From the NCBI GenBank assembly GCA_021613535.1, contig CP075494.1, positions 2,418,001-2,482,000 on the forward strand: 64,000 bases of DNA, given 5' to 3'. The notes beneath the pieces were generated by a model. The model was not told where the DNA came from. It worked only from the letters and a program-made list of their open reading frames with translations, and made no database searches. The stretch's first letter is position 1. Every line of letters begins with the position of its first letter. The translations under genes were made by a program, and so were the position numbers. Below are positions 33,066-44,724 of the stretch, piece after piece. The stretch comes from Adineta vaga (Eukaryota > Rotifera).

Positions 33066-33105
33066 TTGAGGATGTGTGTGTGAATACAAGATACCTACAC
33101 CCTCG
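33066..33105. repeat. Telomere-like palindromic motif with GAATACAAGA spacer
   Basis: TGAGGATGTGTGTGTG, then GAATACAAGA, then TACCTACACCCTC. Shares its spacer with the motif at 17001-17067, so the two are copies of one element, not chance G-rich tracts. Confidence 0.55.
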
Positions 33106-33239
33106 AATTAACATTATTAGTTCATATGTTATTAACAATTGGATTTTTTGTACACGTGCTGATACTAGATATTATACGAACAATGCATCTTTTCAGTGTT
33201 TTTTTCGGATGGCTTCCTAATTTTCAAGTTCATTAGCAT

Positions 33240-35310
33240 CCACAACCTTTTCAAATAAAAATAGCATCGCCTTGGCCCTGGTTCTATCTACGTCATCAAC
33301 AACTATGACTATTTTTTCAAGATGCCACACATCTAGTTACTAAATGGCGCAATCATTTGTATAATATTATAAATAATGATAATTCCTCTAATCTGGATCA
33401 TGGCTTAACAAAATCTTATATTACTCCAAAAGATAGATTTGATGCGTTTTAGCGATTTCCGGGAGATCCATTTTTGCTACATTGGTAGAGGAGAATCTTA
33501 AAGCGGGCATATAAGGCATATAGGGCGTATTATATATAGGCAAATAAGGCATAAAAGATTAACACTATGGTTGTTTCTAACAGGCTTTATACACCCTATA
33601 TGCCTGATATGCCCTGTACAGTCACCAAAAAGAAAGTCATGAAAGTTGTTACAGGTCTTTTGAGAAATAAATGTGAGTCGGGTACCAGACATAATCCCAA
33701 ATCACGTATCGAAGCAACCTCAGTCTAGTAGATGATCATGCATGATAAAAACTGATACGGGTTAGCAGATTTCCTCTGAAAAAATGATTGTGCTTTTCTG
33801 GAAATTCAGGATATACGTAACAGATTAATTATGGCATGTCTATAAGGGAGAACAAATCTAATTTCCTGAAATTAGTCGGTTATAGAAAACACATACAATT
33901 TCCTGGAAATCGCTATAACGCGTCATATGATTTTTGCGGATGGCTCTTTCGACCATTACGACATGACTCTGTTACAAAGTCATGTATGTTCTCTCGCTTC
34001 GTTAAAGATGGCTGCATAAATTTATATCTTGGACAAAAGTAACTGCGAGATGTAGAATATTCTAAGAAAATATTTTCATACGCATATTCTGATGCCCTAT
34101 ATGCCCTATATGCCTTATATGACAACCATAGTCGCTTGAACTGTTTTGTTTGTTATATGAGCAGATTCAATCTCCGGAAATTCATTTGGTATTCAAAATG
34201 CATACAATTTCCTGGTAATTCCTATAACGCATCATATGAAAAGATCGTCAAAACTTTAGTTCTTGTTTAAAGTCAACTTCTAACGTTCTATTTAAAATTT
34301 TATTTAAGAATAACAGTACTCGTGGAATCTTGATTTATCTTCAAATGTTAAAAATGATCACTGTGGCTTATGTTGAGAAGCGAACAGTTATTGCTGAACG
34401 TGAGTATGAGTATTTGCTATATAAACTGAATAACAATGGAAAACTCTTCAATGAATACATTTCATATAAAAAAATATTTTATTCGAGGACTTCGATCTGT
34501 TTGGAATGTCGAGTTCCTTTGTAGAATATGGTTAGCATGGATTAAATGTAAAATATTCAATTCATCACACACCACAACAAACAGCAAAAGCAGATATTTT
34601 ATCACTCGACCAGCATATTTATCGGTGGAAATCAATGGACATAACTTATTATATTTGATTTTACTTATTGAAGAAAAAAAGTTACCATCATCTGTGATTC
34701 ATATTGATACTTTTAGTTCGCAATCTTGTGAATCACTTTTCAGATGCAACCGGGCATTAAAGTGGAATATGCACGACTATGGTCAACTTCGCAGTACGGA
34801 ATTTCTTACGACGTGCTCAAAGACTATCAATGCTGAATGATATTAAATATGAACAGTTAGATCACGATTTGGTTAACAATTTTGTCTTTCCAAGGCACCA
34901 TAAACATCGAAACGCTCGACATGCACCTTTTACAATAAAATTTAGAAATAGTCAACGTTTTGAAGAACAAAGGTATTCTTAATTTAAATTTATTAAGTGA
35001 ATACGTGCTCAAGCAATTAAATTCAAGCTTGAAGATGCATGATTATTTATCTCAATTAAATAATACGAACTTTGATGAGTTCGAATTGGCTGACGATGAT
35101 GAAGATAATGATGGTGATTCATCTTCAAATGATGATATTACTGATGAGATGAAGAAAATGATAAAAAAGATTCAATAAAAACGACAGAACAGACTTTACT
35201 GGCATAAGAGTTGCATATAGAGTCGAAACGCACATCGAACGTACTTATTTTAGTGTCACAATCAACGATAAAAGTAAACTTTCACGCGATCGATTACTTC
35301 GGGTACAGCT
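33240..35310 (+). pseudogene. Decayed transposase-like gene
   Basis: Scattered plus-strand coding blocks of one gene. 33270-33450 reads WPWFYLRHQQL, FQDATHLVTKWRNHLYN and SYITPKDRFDAF; 34440-34850 reads NGKLFNEYISYKK, IRGLRSVWNVEFLCRIW, INGHNLLYLILLIEEKKLP and TFSSQSCESLFRCNRALKW; 34779-34980 reads VNFAVRNFLRRAQRLSMLN; 34990-35180 is an acidic tail (ELADDDEDNDGDSSSNDD); then YFSVTINDKSKLSRDRLLRV before the TAA repeat. The blocks are in different frames, with stops between, and MITE-like repeats sit between the first and second. I recall such HLVTKWRN and SQSCESLFR segments from large transposase-like bdelloid proteins, but the superfamily is not certain. No function is expected now. Confidence 0.5.
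33430..34240. mobile_element. Nested MITE-like inverted repeats
   Basis: An outer imperfect inverted pair carries ATGATGCGTTATAG-like sequence (about 33435-33470 versus 34198-34240), with a further direct copy at 33889-33930 (ACAATTTCCTGG). Within it, TIR-like ends read GGCATATAAGGCATATAGGGC from 33504 and its inverse ending at 34120, about 617 bp apart. ATATGCC/GGCATAT units repeat many times in both orientations. No coding capacity. Probably one short element inside another, both inside the decayed transposase-like gene. No target duplication resolved. Confidence 0.5.
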
Positions 35311-35343
35311 TATAATAATAATAATAATAATAATAATAAAATA
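35311..35343 (+). repeat. (TAA)n microsatellite
   Basis: About ten tandem TAA/ATA units directly after the last coding trace of the transposase-like pseudogene. Confidence 0.9.
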
Positions 35344-35951
35344 ACTATGTTTTTTTCATTCACATTTTTGTTTGACTTTATTACCAAATACAGGATATTT
35401 TGTTCAATGTAAATTTTTGGAGTAGAATATTAAAATCATCAGAAAGATCCAACATACAATGGTATCTAAATTCATGGGACTCCCATCTGCTGTCTCACCC
35501 TCGGTTTGGATGCATTAGATGTTTCATTTTACGAGCATCCGAACGCGTTTAAACGCACAAAGTTTTCGAGACCATAAAATATTTAGCATAATAAAGAGTT
35601 CGTTCTTTTCAGGTAAAGTCTTTCTTTATGCCTATTCATTTTTCGATTTTAATATAATTCATTTCATTCATTGGAATAACGTCGGAAATAGGTTTACATA
35701 AGAACTGTTGTAAAACTTCTTTCCATCGATTCATTCGAGAAAAAAAGTACTTCAAGTTGCTAATTGCACGGTTTTTATGAGAAGTTTTTAATTATATTCA
35801 TGATATTTGCTTTTTTTTAGATAAACCGACAGAAAGAAACATTTTAATTTGAAAAACATTCCTGTGATCTCAAATGAGAGAAAAAAGAATAGAAAATTCT
35901 ACACGCACATACGTCAAACTTTATGACAGATAAAGTTCACATTTGAAAAAA
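35344..35951. other. Intergenic upstream of GPCR, nothing seen
   Basis: AT-rich sequence expected to contain the promoter of the GPCR gene. No supported ORF; a TTTTTTTTAG tract near 35811-35820 could be a splice acceptor for a 5' UTR or leader. Confidence 0.4.
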
Positions 35952-36950
35952 ATGTCATCTTTGGGAATAACAATCAATTCCCTAAATACAATAGGAACAA
36001 TAATTAATGTAACGGTTTCAAGTATTAATATTATCATCGGTTTAATTGGTCTTTTATTGAATATGATTATTTTTATTCAACCATCATTACGTAATGAACC
36101 ATGTTCAATGTATTTCTTATCATCAACATGTTTTAATTTATTTGTTATCATTGTTGTGATACCTGTTCGTATTTTGTCAAGTGCTTTTAATATCGATTTG
36201 GCTAATTATAATCTTGGAATTTGTAAAATAGAATTTTTCTCATTTTATTGCATACGAACAATTTCATGTTGGTTAATTATCTTAGCATGTATGGATCGTT
36301 ATTTACATAGTTCAAGAGAAACATCTATTCGTCGATTAAGTTCATTGAAAACAGCTAAATGGTCAATTGGAATAATCATTGTTGGAATAACTCTCTTATA
36401 CAGTCATATGATCATTTATTATGAAATAACAAATGTATCTAATCAATTTGGTAATATAGAACCAGTTTGTAATTCTCAAAAGGGTTTGTATCGTACATTG
36501 ATTTCGTTTTGGTACATGATTTTATATTCATTATGTCCATCTTTATTAATGTTTATCTTTGGATGTTTAACATTAAATAATATTCGTGATCGTCGTCAAG
36601 TACTTCCGATAACTTCAACATTGAACCAAATCGTTCGACGCAAAGAAGCTCAATTATTACGTATGTTGATTGGTCAAGTGTTTGTCGTTGTTATTTCTAC
36701 ATTTCCATTCTTTATCTATCGATTGTATGCAGCGTTAACAGCTAATTTAGTTAAGGATACACTTCGAATTGCTCAAGAAAATTTCGCTTTTCAATGCGTA
36801 GGTATTTTGACTTATTTTGCTCATTCAAGTAGTTTTTATATGTTTACATTAACGGGATCAATTTTTCGAAAAGAACTGAACAAGATCATTCGACATTATT
36901 TTCCTAAGAATACAAAAGCATTAGAAACAAATCAGCAAAATCTACAATAG
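35952..36950 (+). CDS. Class A-like orphan GPCR (332 aa)
   Basis: Single exon with seven hydrophobic segments. TM1 has IGLIGLLLNMIIF, with N in the usual place. Cys in GICKIEFFSFYC precedes and lies within TM3, which ends ACMDRYLHSS with a canonical DRY near residue 113. ICL3 is short and basic (IVRRKEAQLLRML). TM7 (FAHSSSFYMFTLTGSIFRKEL) lacks NPxxY, as in the two related receptors of this window. The first in-frame ATG is at 35952; the frame extends nine bases further without an ATG. Ligand unknown; peptide-receptor-like. More diverged from the other two receptors than they are from each other. Intact. Confidence 0.9.
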   Translation: MSSLGITINSLNTIGTIINVTVSSINIIIGLIGLLLNMIIFIQPSLRNEPCSMYFLSSTCFNLFVIIVVIPVRILSSAFNIDLANYNLGICKIEFFSFYCIRTISCWLIILACMDRYLHSSRETSIRRLSSLKTAKWSIGIIIVGITLLYSHMIIYYEITNVSNQFGNIEPVCNSQKGLYRTLISFWYMILYSLCPSLLMFIFGCLTLNNIRDRRQVLPITSTLNQIVRRKEAQLLRMLIGQVFVVVISTFPFFIYRLYAALTANLVKDTLRIAQENFAFQCVGILTYFAHSSSFYMFTLTGSIFRKELNKIIRHYFPKNTKALETNQQNLQ

Positions 36951-37925
36951 AATTTATTTGTAAAACTAAAGTCGATCTTTTTGAAATTCTTCGTTTTGAA
37001 AATATTATTCGTCATTAATGTAAAGAATAATTATAGCATAAATAAAATGTATTTAAAAAGACAAGTGACAGAGCTATTCTTTTATCCATAACAAATATGA
37101 TGATATCTTCAATAAAAGCTGAAGTAATATAATATCTAGGTTCTTTTCAAGAGATTTGTTGTAAATCATCTTTTTTATTTCACTTTCGTATTCTCCAAAC
37201 TTTTAATCGTCAAGCTTTTCTTATTGTAAAGGATGGTGAATTTTTGGTTTGAATAAAAACAGTTTTAATTTATTTTACTTTTCATAATGAATACAACGTT
37301 TTTGGATGCAAAACCAAAGTACGAAATTCTTTTTTATCATTAGTATATGGTCATTGTGACATAATATGTTGACTCAATTATAATGCACTTATTGTATTCG
37401 CCTTTATATGCTTGCATCTTGATCACGTGTTGAAGCGTAAATAAGGTCAAATAAAAACATTTTCCCTTTTCACATGCGTTGATGAAAGAGATTAAAATAT
37501 CATACTTTCTCTCACTTCTCTAATGAATTTTAGCAATTAAAAATTTGAACAAATATAGTACATGACAATGTTCTTATATTTGTTCTCATTCATAATAAAA
37601 GATATAGAACTCAACTTTTGTAGTAGTTTAGTACTCAGTATTGATTTTTAAAGAGTTTGCTTCTGTTAAATGCGAGAATAAAACATTTTAAATGTGCTTC
37701 AGAACTGCTGAAATAATCCTTGTATAGAGGGTGTGGGTAGGTGTAGTTGATGGTGTTATCATTTTCTGTCTGAGACCACACTCACACCCACACCCACACC
37801 CTATGACCATGAGAATAAATGTGTGTCTTTTTGTGTAACATCCTCCGCAGAATATGTGACATCAAATATTGATTATTTCTTTATTTTGACAGTTAGCAGA
37901 ATGACAATGAAGCTGAAAAAAGCAT
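36951..37925. other. Intergenic at truncated 3' end of REJ-GPS gene; telomere-like tracts
   Basis: No gene. It holds the most complete head-to-head telomere-like arrangement of the window (37727-37803), about 120 bp beyond the last GPS codon of the minus-strand gene. Confidence 0.5.
37727..37803. repeat. Head-to-head telomere-like tracts
   Basis: GAGGGTGTGGGTAGGTGTAG (37727-37746), a 28-bp spacer, then CACTCACACCCACACCCACA and CCCTATG. G-rich followed by C-rich on one strand is the polarity expected of two chromosome ends joined end to end, but the same order occurs at the smaller sites in this window. Confidence 0.65.
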
Positions 37926-40900
37926 TTATAAATGTGTTGAAAAACATTGTGTTTGATAATGATTCGTTAATGGGCCAACTAATAAACCATCCGATTTCCA
38001 TTGATTATTTTTATCAAAATAAAAACAATTTGATTGATAAAGTCGAATTTGATAATCTGATGAAAAACTTCTTGGTTGATTTATTTTAAAAAGATTTAGA
38101 GAGACTTTCTCATTACAACAAAATTGATTTATTTCTTCATTTATTGTTAATTCACGAATTCCATAGATAATTGAATGATGATTTAATGTTTGTTGATTAT
38201 CAAGAAAATGAATAAACATTTTCTCATTTGTTAAATCTAATAAAATTATCGAAAAGATTAAATTTTCATAATTGAAAAACTTTTACTTGAGGGACAAAAT
38301 AAAATCCAATTTTCTCTCGAATTTAATTTTGGTTGTCGATCAAATTGATAAATTAATAAATAAGAAATATTTAATTTCAATGAAAAGATTTCAAAATGAA
38401 TCGAAAATTTTTCAGTTAAATTAAATAAATAAAAATGAAATTGAACATTTTGTTTCTTAATTTCCGTTACATTTTGATAAAACATTGATGAAATCAAATA
38501 TTTCGGAGCACGAGGAATAAAAAATTCCATTCGATTTGAAAAATTCGTTTTCATTTCAATATTATTTTCATTTTCATCAAGAATTGATAATGAAAATAAT
38601 TGAGAGAAATTTGTATAGAGTTGATCAGAATTATTTCCAAATGAAGCCAATGATCGTTTGATTATCCGAAGAAGACAAGTTGAATTCAATTGGATTAAAT
38701 TTAATGGAAAATGAATTTCAGACTCATTTAATCGATGAGAAATGAATGAAGATTCGATTTTTTCTAATGTAAATAAAATAGATGATGAATTTACGATGAA
38801 TTGTTGATTTAAATATAAATGAATATGTAAAATTGATGTTGCAGATGATATTATATCATTTATTTCATGTGTTATTTCGTTTGCCTATAAAAGAATTTGC
38901 ATTAGAGATAAGTTTCATGAGAAATTCTTTATTTTTTTACTATTTGTTTTTGATAATTAAAATTTTGAAAATAAAGTTCATTTTCATCTGAAAAGATTTG
39001 ACTTGATTCAATTAGATCAGCTTGTAGAACTTCCATACGATTTTGTAATAGTCCATTGATACTCTAAAAAATCAAATGAATTCAATTACGAATATTAGAA
39101 AAAAAGAATACAGTATGAATATTTGAAACACATTCGAGAATATGTGTAAGAAGAAAAGAGATATCTTCATAAGATAATTGATTCGAAATTAATCGAAGAA
39201 TCGAAGAGAATTGTGAACATTTCTTTAAGGCATTTATCTAAAATATATTATTGAAATAAATCAAAAAAGAAACAATGAAATTTTTGTATTACAGAAGTTT
39301 TTCGTGTTAATTCATTTGGAATTTCAGTTAAAATTGAAAGAATTGATGATTGAATTTGTAAATGATCTAATGTTGTTACATTGAAATGATTGAGAATTTC
39401 AATGAATTCTTCACGGAGATTTGCATTTTGATTTAATAATGTTTGATTTGAAATCTATTTTAATTATTTAGAAATAATATTTGAATATAAATAAAATACA
39501 AACTTTATTTAAGAGTTGAGATATTGAGAAGAGAATTTGATATTGATCTGATGTTGAAAGTTCTTCTTTTAAAATAGAAATCAATGAAGAATTTGATTCG
39601 ATTGTTATTTTCGAGAGAGGAAATTCAGTTTTCGAATGAAATTGATCACGAATTTCAATAATTAAATCAATATTAACAGGTAATCGAAGAGAAATGATTG
39701 AATCTATTGACTGACCCAGTTTTACTCGTTTTTTCGAATCTTTTGTCAAACCTATTCGAAAAAGATCTCATTTATTTTCATTCAAAATCAAAATATTGAA
39801 AATACCATAAATTAAATAATCTTTAATTTCATCTTGATCAAACCAGTTTGTACAATTGATTGTAAATAATGTTAAAACTGTTCCATTTAATGGATTAATC
39901 GAACAAAACCCATTCTTTGGTCCATTATTTACTTTCATATCAAAATGATTTTCAATTCTTTCAGATTCAAATTCATAAATAACTTGAAAACGCCAATATT
40001 CAATTGTTAAAATAAATAAATCACTCATTACAAGTAAATTCGCTGTATTTAATCCTAAAAAGACTCGTATAGAAATTTTCTTTTAAAATCAAGAATTATT
40101 TACCGAAAAATAACGATATTGGTAATGGAGTAAATGAAATCCATTGAATTGTTTTATTTAATGTTCCTTGATAAATATTCCATGTGATTTTTAAAGGTTT
40201 TGAATGATTTCTTGTAGAAAATGATGAAAGTTCTAATTGATTATTTTGATTTATATAATAAATCTCATCTTTTAATGAACAAACTCGTCGAGTGATACAA
40301 CTAAATATAATATCGAAATGATTTGAGAAGAAAAATTGTAAATTTACTTGATGATAATATTTGATGATGTCATATTTACAATTTCAACAAATAAATAAGC
40401 AAAAGATTGAAGAGATGAATTTTGATGATGAATCATTTCTATCAGAAATTGATATGTTTCATTGAATTCGAATGATTTATTGAAAATTGTTAAAGATGAA
40501 TTGTTGATATTATTATAAATCCATTTATCTAAGATTTTAGATTGATTTGTTCGATTTAAATCTTCAATTGTTCGAAATTCTTGAAGATTGATTGAGTAAA
40601 TTCGATAATAATATTTGTAATGCCATTCCTAACAGAAAGATATTTAGAGAGAAAATTTATTAATTAAACTTACATTTCGATTGAATTGAATAGAATCAAG
40701 ATCATAAGAATATTCACCAGGATTAAAAACAAGATTTTCTTCATAATTATGTTCGATGGTTCGTGTTTCATATGAAAGAAAATTAATTACGATATTTGAT
40801 GGAATAATTTCAATTTCAATAAATGATGAAGATTTTATCGTTGGAAAATTAATCATTGTTACTGTTAATTCTAAATGATAAACTCCATAGGTGAGAATTC

Positions 40901-42106
40901 CAGATGGAATGTAAAGATCATTGTTTGAGAAATCAATTTGTTTATCGAATTTCGTTTCATAAATACAGGAGAACGAACAACTAAGAATTTTCCATTCGAT
41001 TAAAATTGATTCTGATTGTTTACATTGATTTTCAATATTTGAACTAATATAAAAATATTGATTATGTCGAAATTTCAATTTCATTCCAGATGGAACAAGT
41101 TGAATAATAGGTGGATTACAATCTTTAAAAAAAATGAATAGGTAAGTTTTTCATTTGAGAGAATTCTCAATAGTATTCTTAACTTATTAGTTTCTTTCAG
41201 TTATGAACTGTTACTAATACTTACTACAATTATTCTTTGCAAAGAAATTTTTGAATCGGAAATTCTGTTCATCAGCAACATACAAATTTCCAGAACTATC
41301 AAAACGAACAGAATATGCCAAAGAAAGTTGATCTGATGCCGATCCCGATATTCCTGTACAACCAACAATACAACGATATTCACTCTTTCTCACTTGAATA
41401 ATACGATGCTTTCGATTATCTGCAATGTATAAGAAACCATCACCGTCCAATATCACATCAGTTGGATAATCTAATATTAGACCATTAGGAAAATTATTTC
41501 CTGCTACTGGTCTTCCATTCATTTCTCCTCGTCGAAAACATTGAATTCGGTTATTTTTCGCATCAGCCACATACAAATCAAAATGAATATCAACGAATAT
41601 TCCCCAAGGTCCATTCAATTGATTTGATTGTGATCCTTGAGAACCAGTTCCTGCTATTCTCATAATTGTTTGATTATTACCATCTAATAACATTTTCTCT
41701 ACTTGATGTTTATCTCGCATGGAACAATAAAGATAATTTTGAATATCGATAAAAAGACCAAAACAGTTTTCTGTGAAGTTGGTCACGAATTGACTCTGTG
41801 TTGAGTTCGGTGTAATTTTATCGATCTGACCTGTTCGATTTCCATTTGCAAAATAAATATCACCATTTAATGTAACAAATAAAGTTGTGTAATCATATAA
41901 TTTTGCATTTAATCGTCGTTGCGGAATGATACTCTGGCCTGAGAAAATGAGAATTTGATTTTTTGAATAATCAGATAAATAAATATTATCTTTGTAATCG
42001 ATAAAAATACCACGAGCTTGGGAGCTTAAACTGTTATTATCAATAAAAGTGATAGCACATTGACTCCACTTTGCGTTTACAATAAGTTTTGGTTGATTAT
42101 TTGAAA
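37926..42106 (-). CDS. NHL-REJ-GPS polycystin-like protein, one frameshift, no membrane domain
   Basis: Ten exons (minus): 42106-41225, 41122-40674, 40628-40348, 40300-40104, 40054-39806, 39751-39504, 39454-39293, 39237-39112, 39063-38941, 38884 onward. All are GT-AG with consistent phases. Exon 1 encodes NHL repeats (DIHFDLYVADAKNNRIQCF, DVILDGDGFLYIADNRKHR). Exons 2-10 encode an REJ region (ILIEWKILSCSFSC, LDKWIYNNINNSSLT, FDMKVNNGPKNGFCSINPLN) as in sperm-receptor/polycystin-1-like proteins. A frameshift near 38260 leads into a GPS motif (CFYFDKNNQWKSDG, then TQCFSTHL) ending in TAA at 37926. The polycystin membrane part is absent. The first exon starts in phase 1, so a signal-peptide exon or the adjacent NHL gene (42817-44134) must precede it. 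Expected extracellular adhesion role. May be inactive. Confidence 0.7.
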
Positions 42107-42816
42107 CTAGAAAAGCAGCATAGAATAGAAAAGATTTCGCATACTAAAGACTGAAGAGTTATGGAACGATAAAAGTTTACAACTGTTCATCGGAGAAATA
42201 TTGGGTTGAGCTCGATAATTAATAGAATTATATAACTTTGAAGTGAGATGACAACATCTAAATTCTGATTTGTTCGTCTATTGAGAAACTTTAGAGGGGG
42301 TTTCTATAAAAAAAAGAGATGTCGAGCGCGAAAGCATTATATTAGAGATTACTAGCACTGCTCATTCGGTATAGTACGGATACTTTTCTTTGAAATCTGG
42401 TACTAAAATAGGCGACAGTTTCTCTTAAAGTCAGGCTACAATTATGTTCTTTAGAACTATTCTTAACATATCATGATTCGTGCGAAATGATCAATTTTTC
42501 GAAAAATAGTGTTTAGAATAAACTAAATCTTCCAAGATCTTAGTTTATAGATAATCTAATATCGAAATAGCGCATTGTGTAGAATAGTTTTTGTTTTAAC
42601 AATTTACATAAAAATCATTAAATTAAATTTTAGTTCTGAACCAAAATAATTCGTTCGAATAAAAAAATGCGCAGCGAAATATTTTTCAAAGTAATTGTTT
42701 TTCTTCGTAAATGTTCTCTAATGACTTGTAAATGAATAAATAATTTGTCGAAAAACTTTTTAACCACTTGTTACAGATAATTAAGTTACTTTTTGATCAT
42801 ATCATAATAAATCAAC
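42107..42816 (-). other. Spacer between the two minus-strand NHL exons
   Basis: 710 bp, AT-rich. In the inverted copy the matching interval is a 296-bp intron (46025-46320) and is not similar beyond about 12 bases at the donor side. The donor here reads CTGAGT instead of GTGAGT. Confidence 0.6.
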
Positions 42817-44134
42817 TTAATACTCAGCAGGGTAGTTCAGAAGTTCAAACTTTTGTATTCGATGATTTCCCTGATCACTAACATAAAGCGAACCAGAACG
42901 ATCGAATGACAAAGATCGAGGCTCTTTCAGTTGAGTTGATTGAACACCTGCTTCTCCTGAACATGCAACAATACATATCCCCAAACTTGAATTAGGAGAC
43001 CATCGTGTCACACGTGAATTTCCATATTCAACAATATACATATACTCATTTTCATCAACAATGATATCTATTGGTGAATTCAGTTGTGTTGATTTACTGC
43101 CTGGTGTACCATCACCAGCCACACGAATTCCAGATGATGCTCCTGATAACCATTTCATGATTCGATGGTTTCCACAATCTGCTATATAAATCACTCCAAC
43201 ATCCTTTACAAATATTCCATATGGTTCATTTAGATGTTGATTGGTTGATCCAAGAAATCCATTGCCGGCCACTCTTGAACCAGTTGATGAATTCGATCGA
43301 AAAACAAATACACTGTGAGAAACGTAACTACTCGCATATATATCTCCATTATTATCGATATAGAAATGTGTTGGGCTTAGTAATCCAGTTATGTGAGACA
43401 ATGTAGTTGGATTTGAACCATTTAGTGACATTTTCTGAACTCGTGGAATGATCAGTTCAAGAACATAGAGTGATGAATTCAAGATGAAAACATCAGATGG
43501 TTGACTGAGTCCAACGAGATTAGTCCCTTGTCCCGAACCGATAGCGAAAGTAGCGATAGAAGAGTCAAGATGAACGATAATTATACGATTATTATATGTA
43601 TCACAAATGTACAGAACATCCTTATCTGTGATTGTTATTCCTCTAGGGTGATGAAGCTCAGAGAGAGATGATCCTGATTGTCCATTTTTGGATCCTATAA
43701 CTGTTATTCCATTTTGATTCCAAGATGCTTGAGATGATAGTTTTAATTTCACTGAAACATAAAAAGTTTCAATAAAATTTTCTATCGTTATCAGAAAAGA
43801 TAAAGCTCCAGATTTAATCGTGGTCTTCTAGAGATATTTGAGACAAAACGATGGAAAATGATTTATAATGAACTGCAAGTGAAAGAAACTTATTCAGAAT
43901 TCGATCTTTTGTATCAGAACAAGGAATCGAGTTCTTTGAACGTATTCTATAACTTTAACATAACGAAATAGAATAACTTCGAGAAAGATTTTATATTCTA
44001 TTTAATCTAAGAAAATATCATTTATCGTCAAGATACAATGTAATATATTGATTGAAATCTTTAGAATTACTTGCAGATCCATAATTGATGAACCGAATGA
44101 TCATCCAAAGAACGAAATAATAAAATAATTCCAT
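42817..44134 (-). CDS. Secreted NHL-repeat protein, inverted copy A (332 aa)
   Basis: Exon 1 at 44134-44071 encodes a signal peptide (MELFYYFVLWMIIRF, then INYGSA). A 319-bp GT-AG intron (phase 1) leads to exon 2 at 43751-42817, carrying about six NHL beta-propeller repeats (HPRGITITDKDVLYICDTYNNR, EPYGIFVKDVGVIYIADCGNHR, EPRSLSFDRSGSLYVSDQGNHR; the three are fragments of separate blades). NHL propellers bind proteins or glycans. The frame ends NYPAEY-TAA because the splice donor present in the plus-strand twin (G|GTGAGT) has become CTGAGT here. Originally exon 2 probably spliced into the NHL exon at 42106. The exon is almost identical to 45101-46024, with about seven residue differences in 311, but exon 1 and all non-coding sequence are unrelated. 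Confidence 0.8.
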
Positions 44135-44724
44135 TTGAAAATATTTTCTTTTACAATATCTTCCGCCAATTTTATTTTGTTAAAATAATATTGTCGATGA
44201 TTATTTTTCTCTTTTTTTGATAAATAAATTTTATTAATAATCGTGACAATCAGAATTGAACGTGTTTTTTCTTCATAATTAAAAACTAACATATTTTTGC
44301 AAATATAATATCAATTTACAAAGTTTATTTTCTATATCAAAATTTCTGCACGAACACAGTTCTCAATAAGAGTCTGGGAAAAAACAACTAAATTGTTCGA
44401 TTAAATATTACTTATGAAATATCGCAATGAGCATTTATGTTAATACTTGATACTTTTATTTCTTGACAAAATGAAATTTTCTTTTTTTTTCGATAAGATC
44501 TTTAAGTTAATAGAATTTAATTAATTTTGTTTATACGAAAAATTTTCTAAATAGGATTGAAATCTGATTATCATATGTGAATTTATTTTTAAAAAAATAT
44601 TAGTTTTATGTAAAAGAAGAACATGTATAGAGGATAGAATAACAATCGGATAGAGACAGAGAAAAACACATTCTCGGATGATTTTTAGTGAGTTAATTGT
44701 TCTTTAGAGAAAAACATTTATGAA

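Larger units (their letters stand above)
32272..33239. other. Intergenic upstream of ART-TPR gene; holds conserved repeat and motif
   Basis: Contains the 32601-32976 copy of a repeat also found at 55308-55668, a GC-rich stretch near 32985-33040 (CGGAAGTGACGGACCGTAGG) of unknown nature, and the telomere-like palindrome 33066-33105. No protein gene. Confidence 0.5.
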
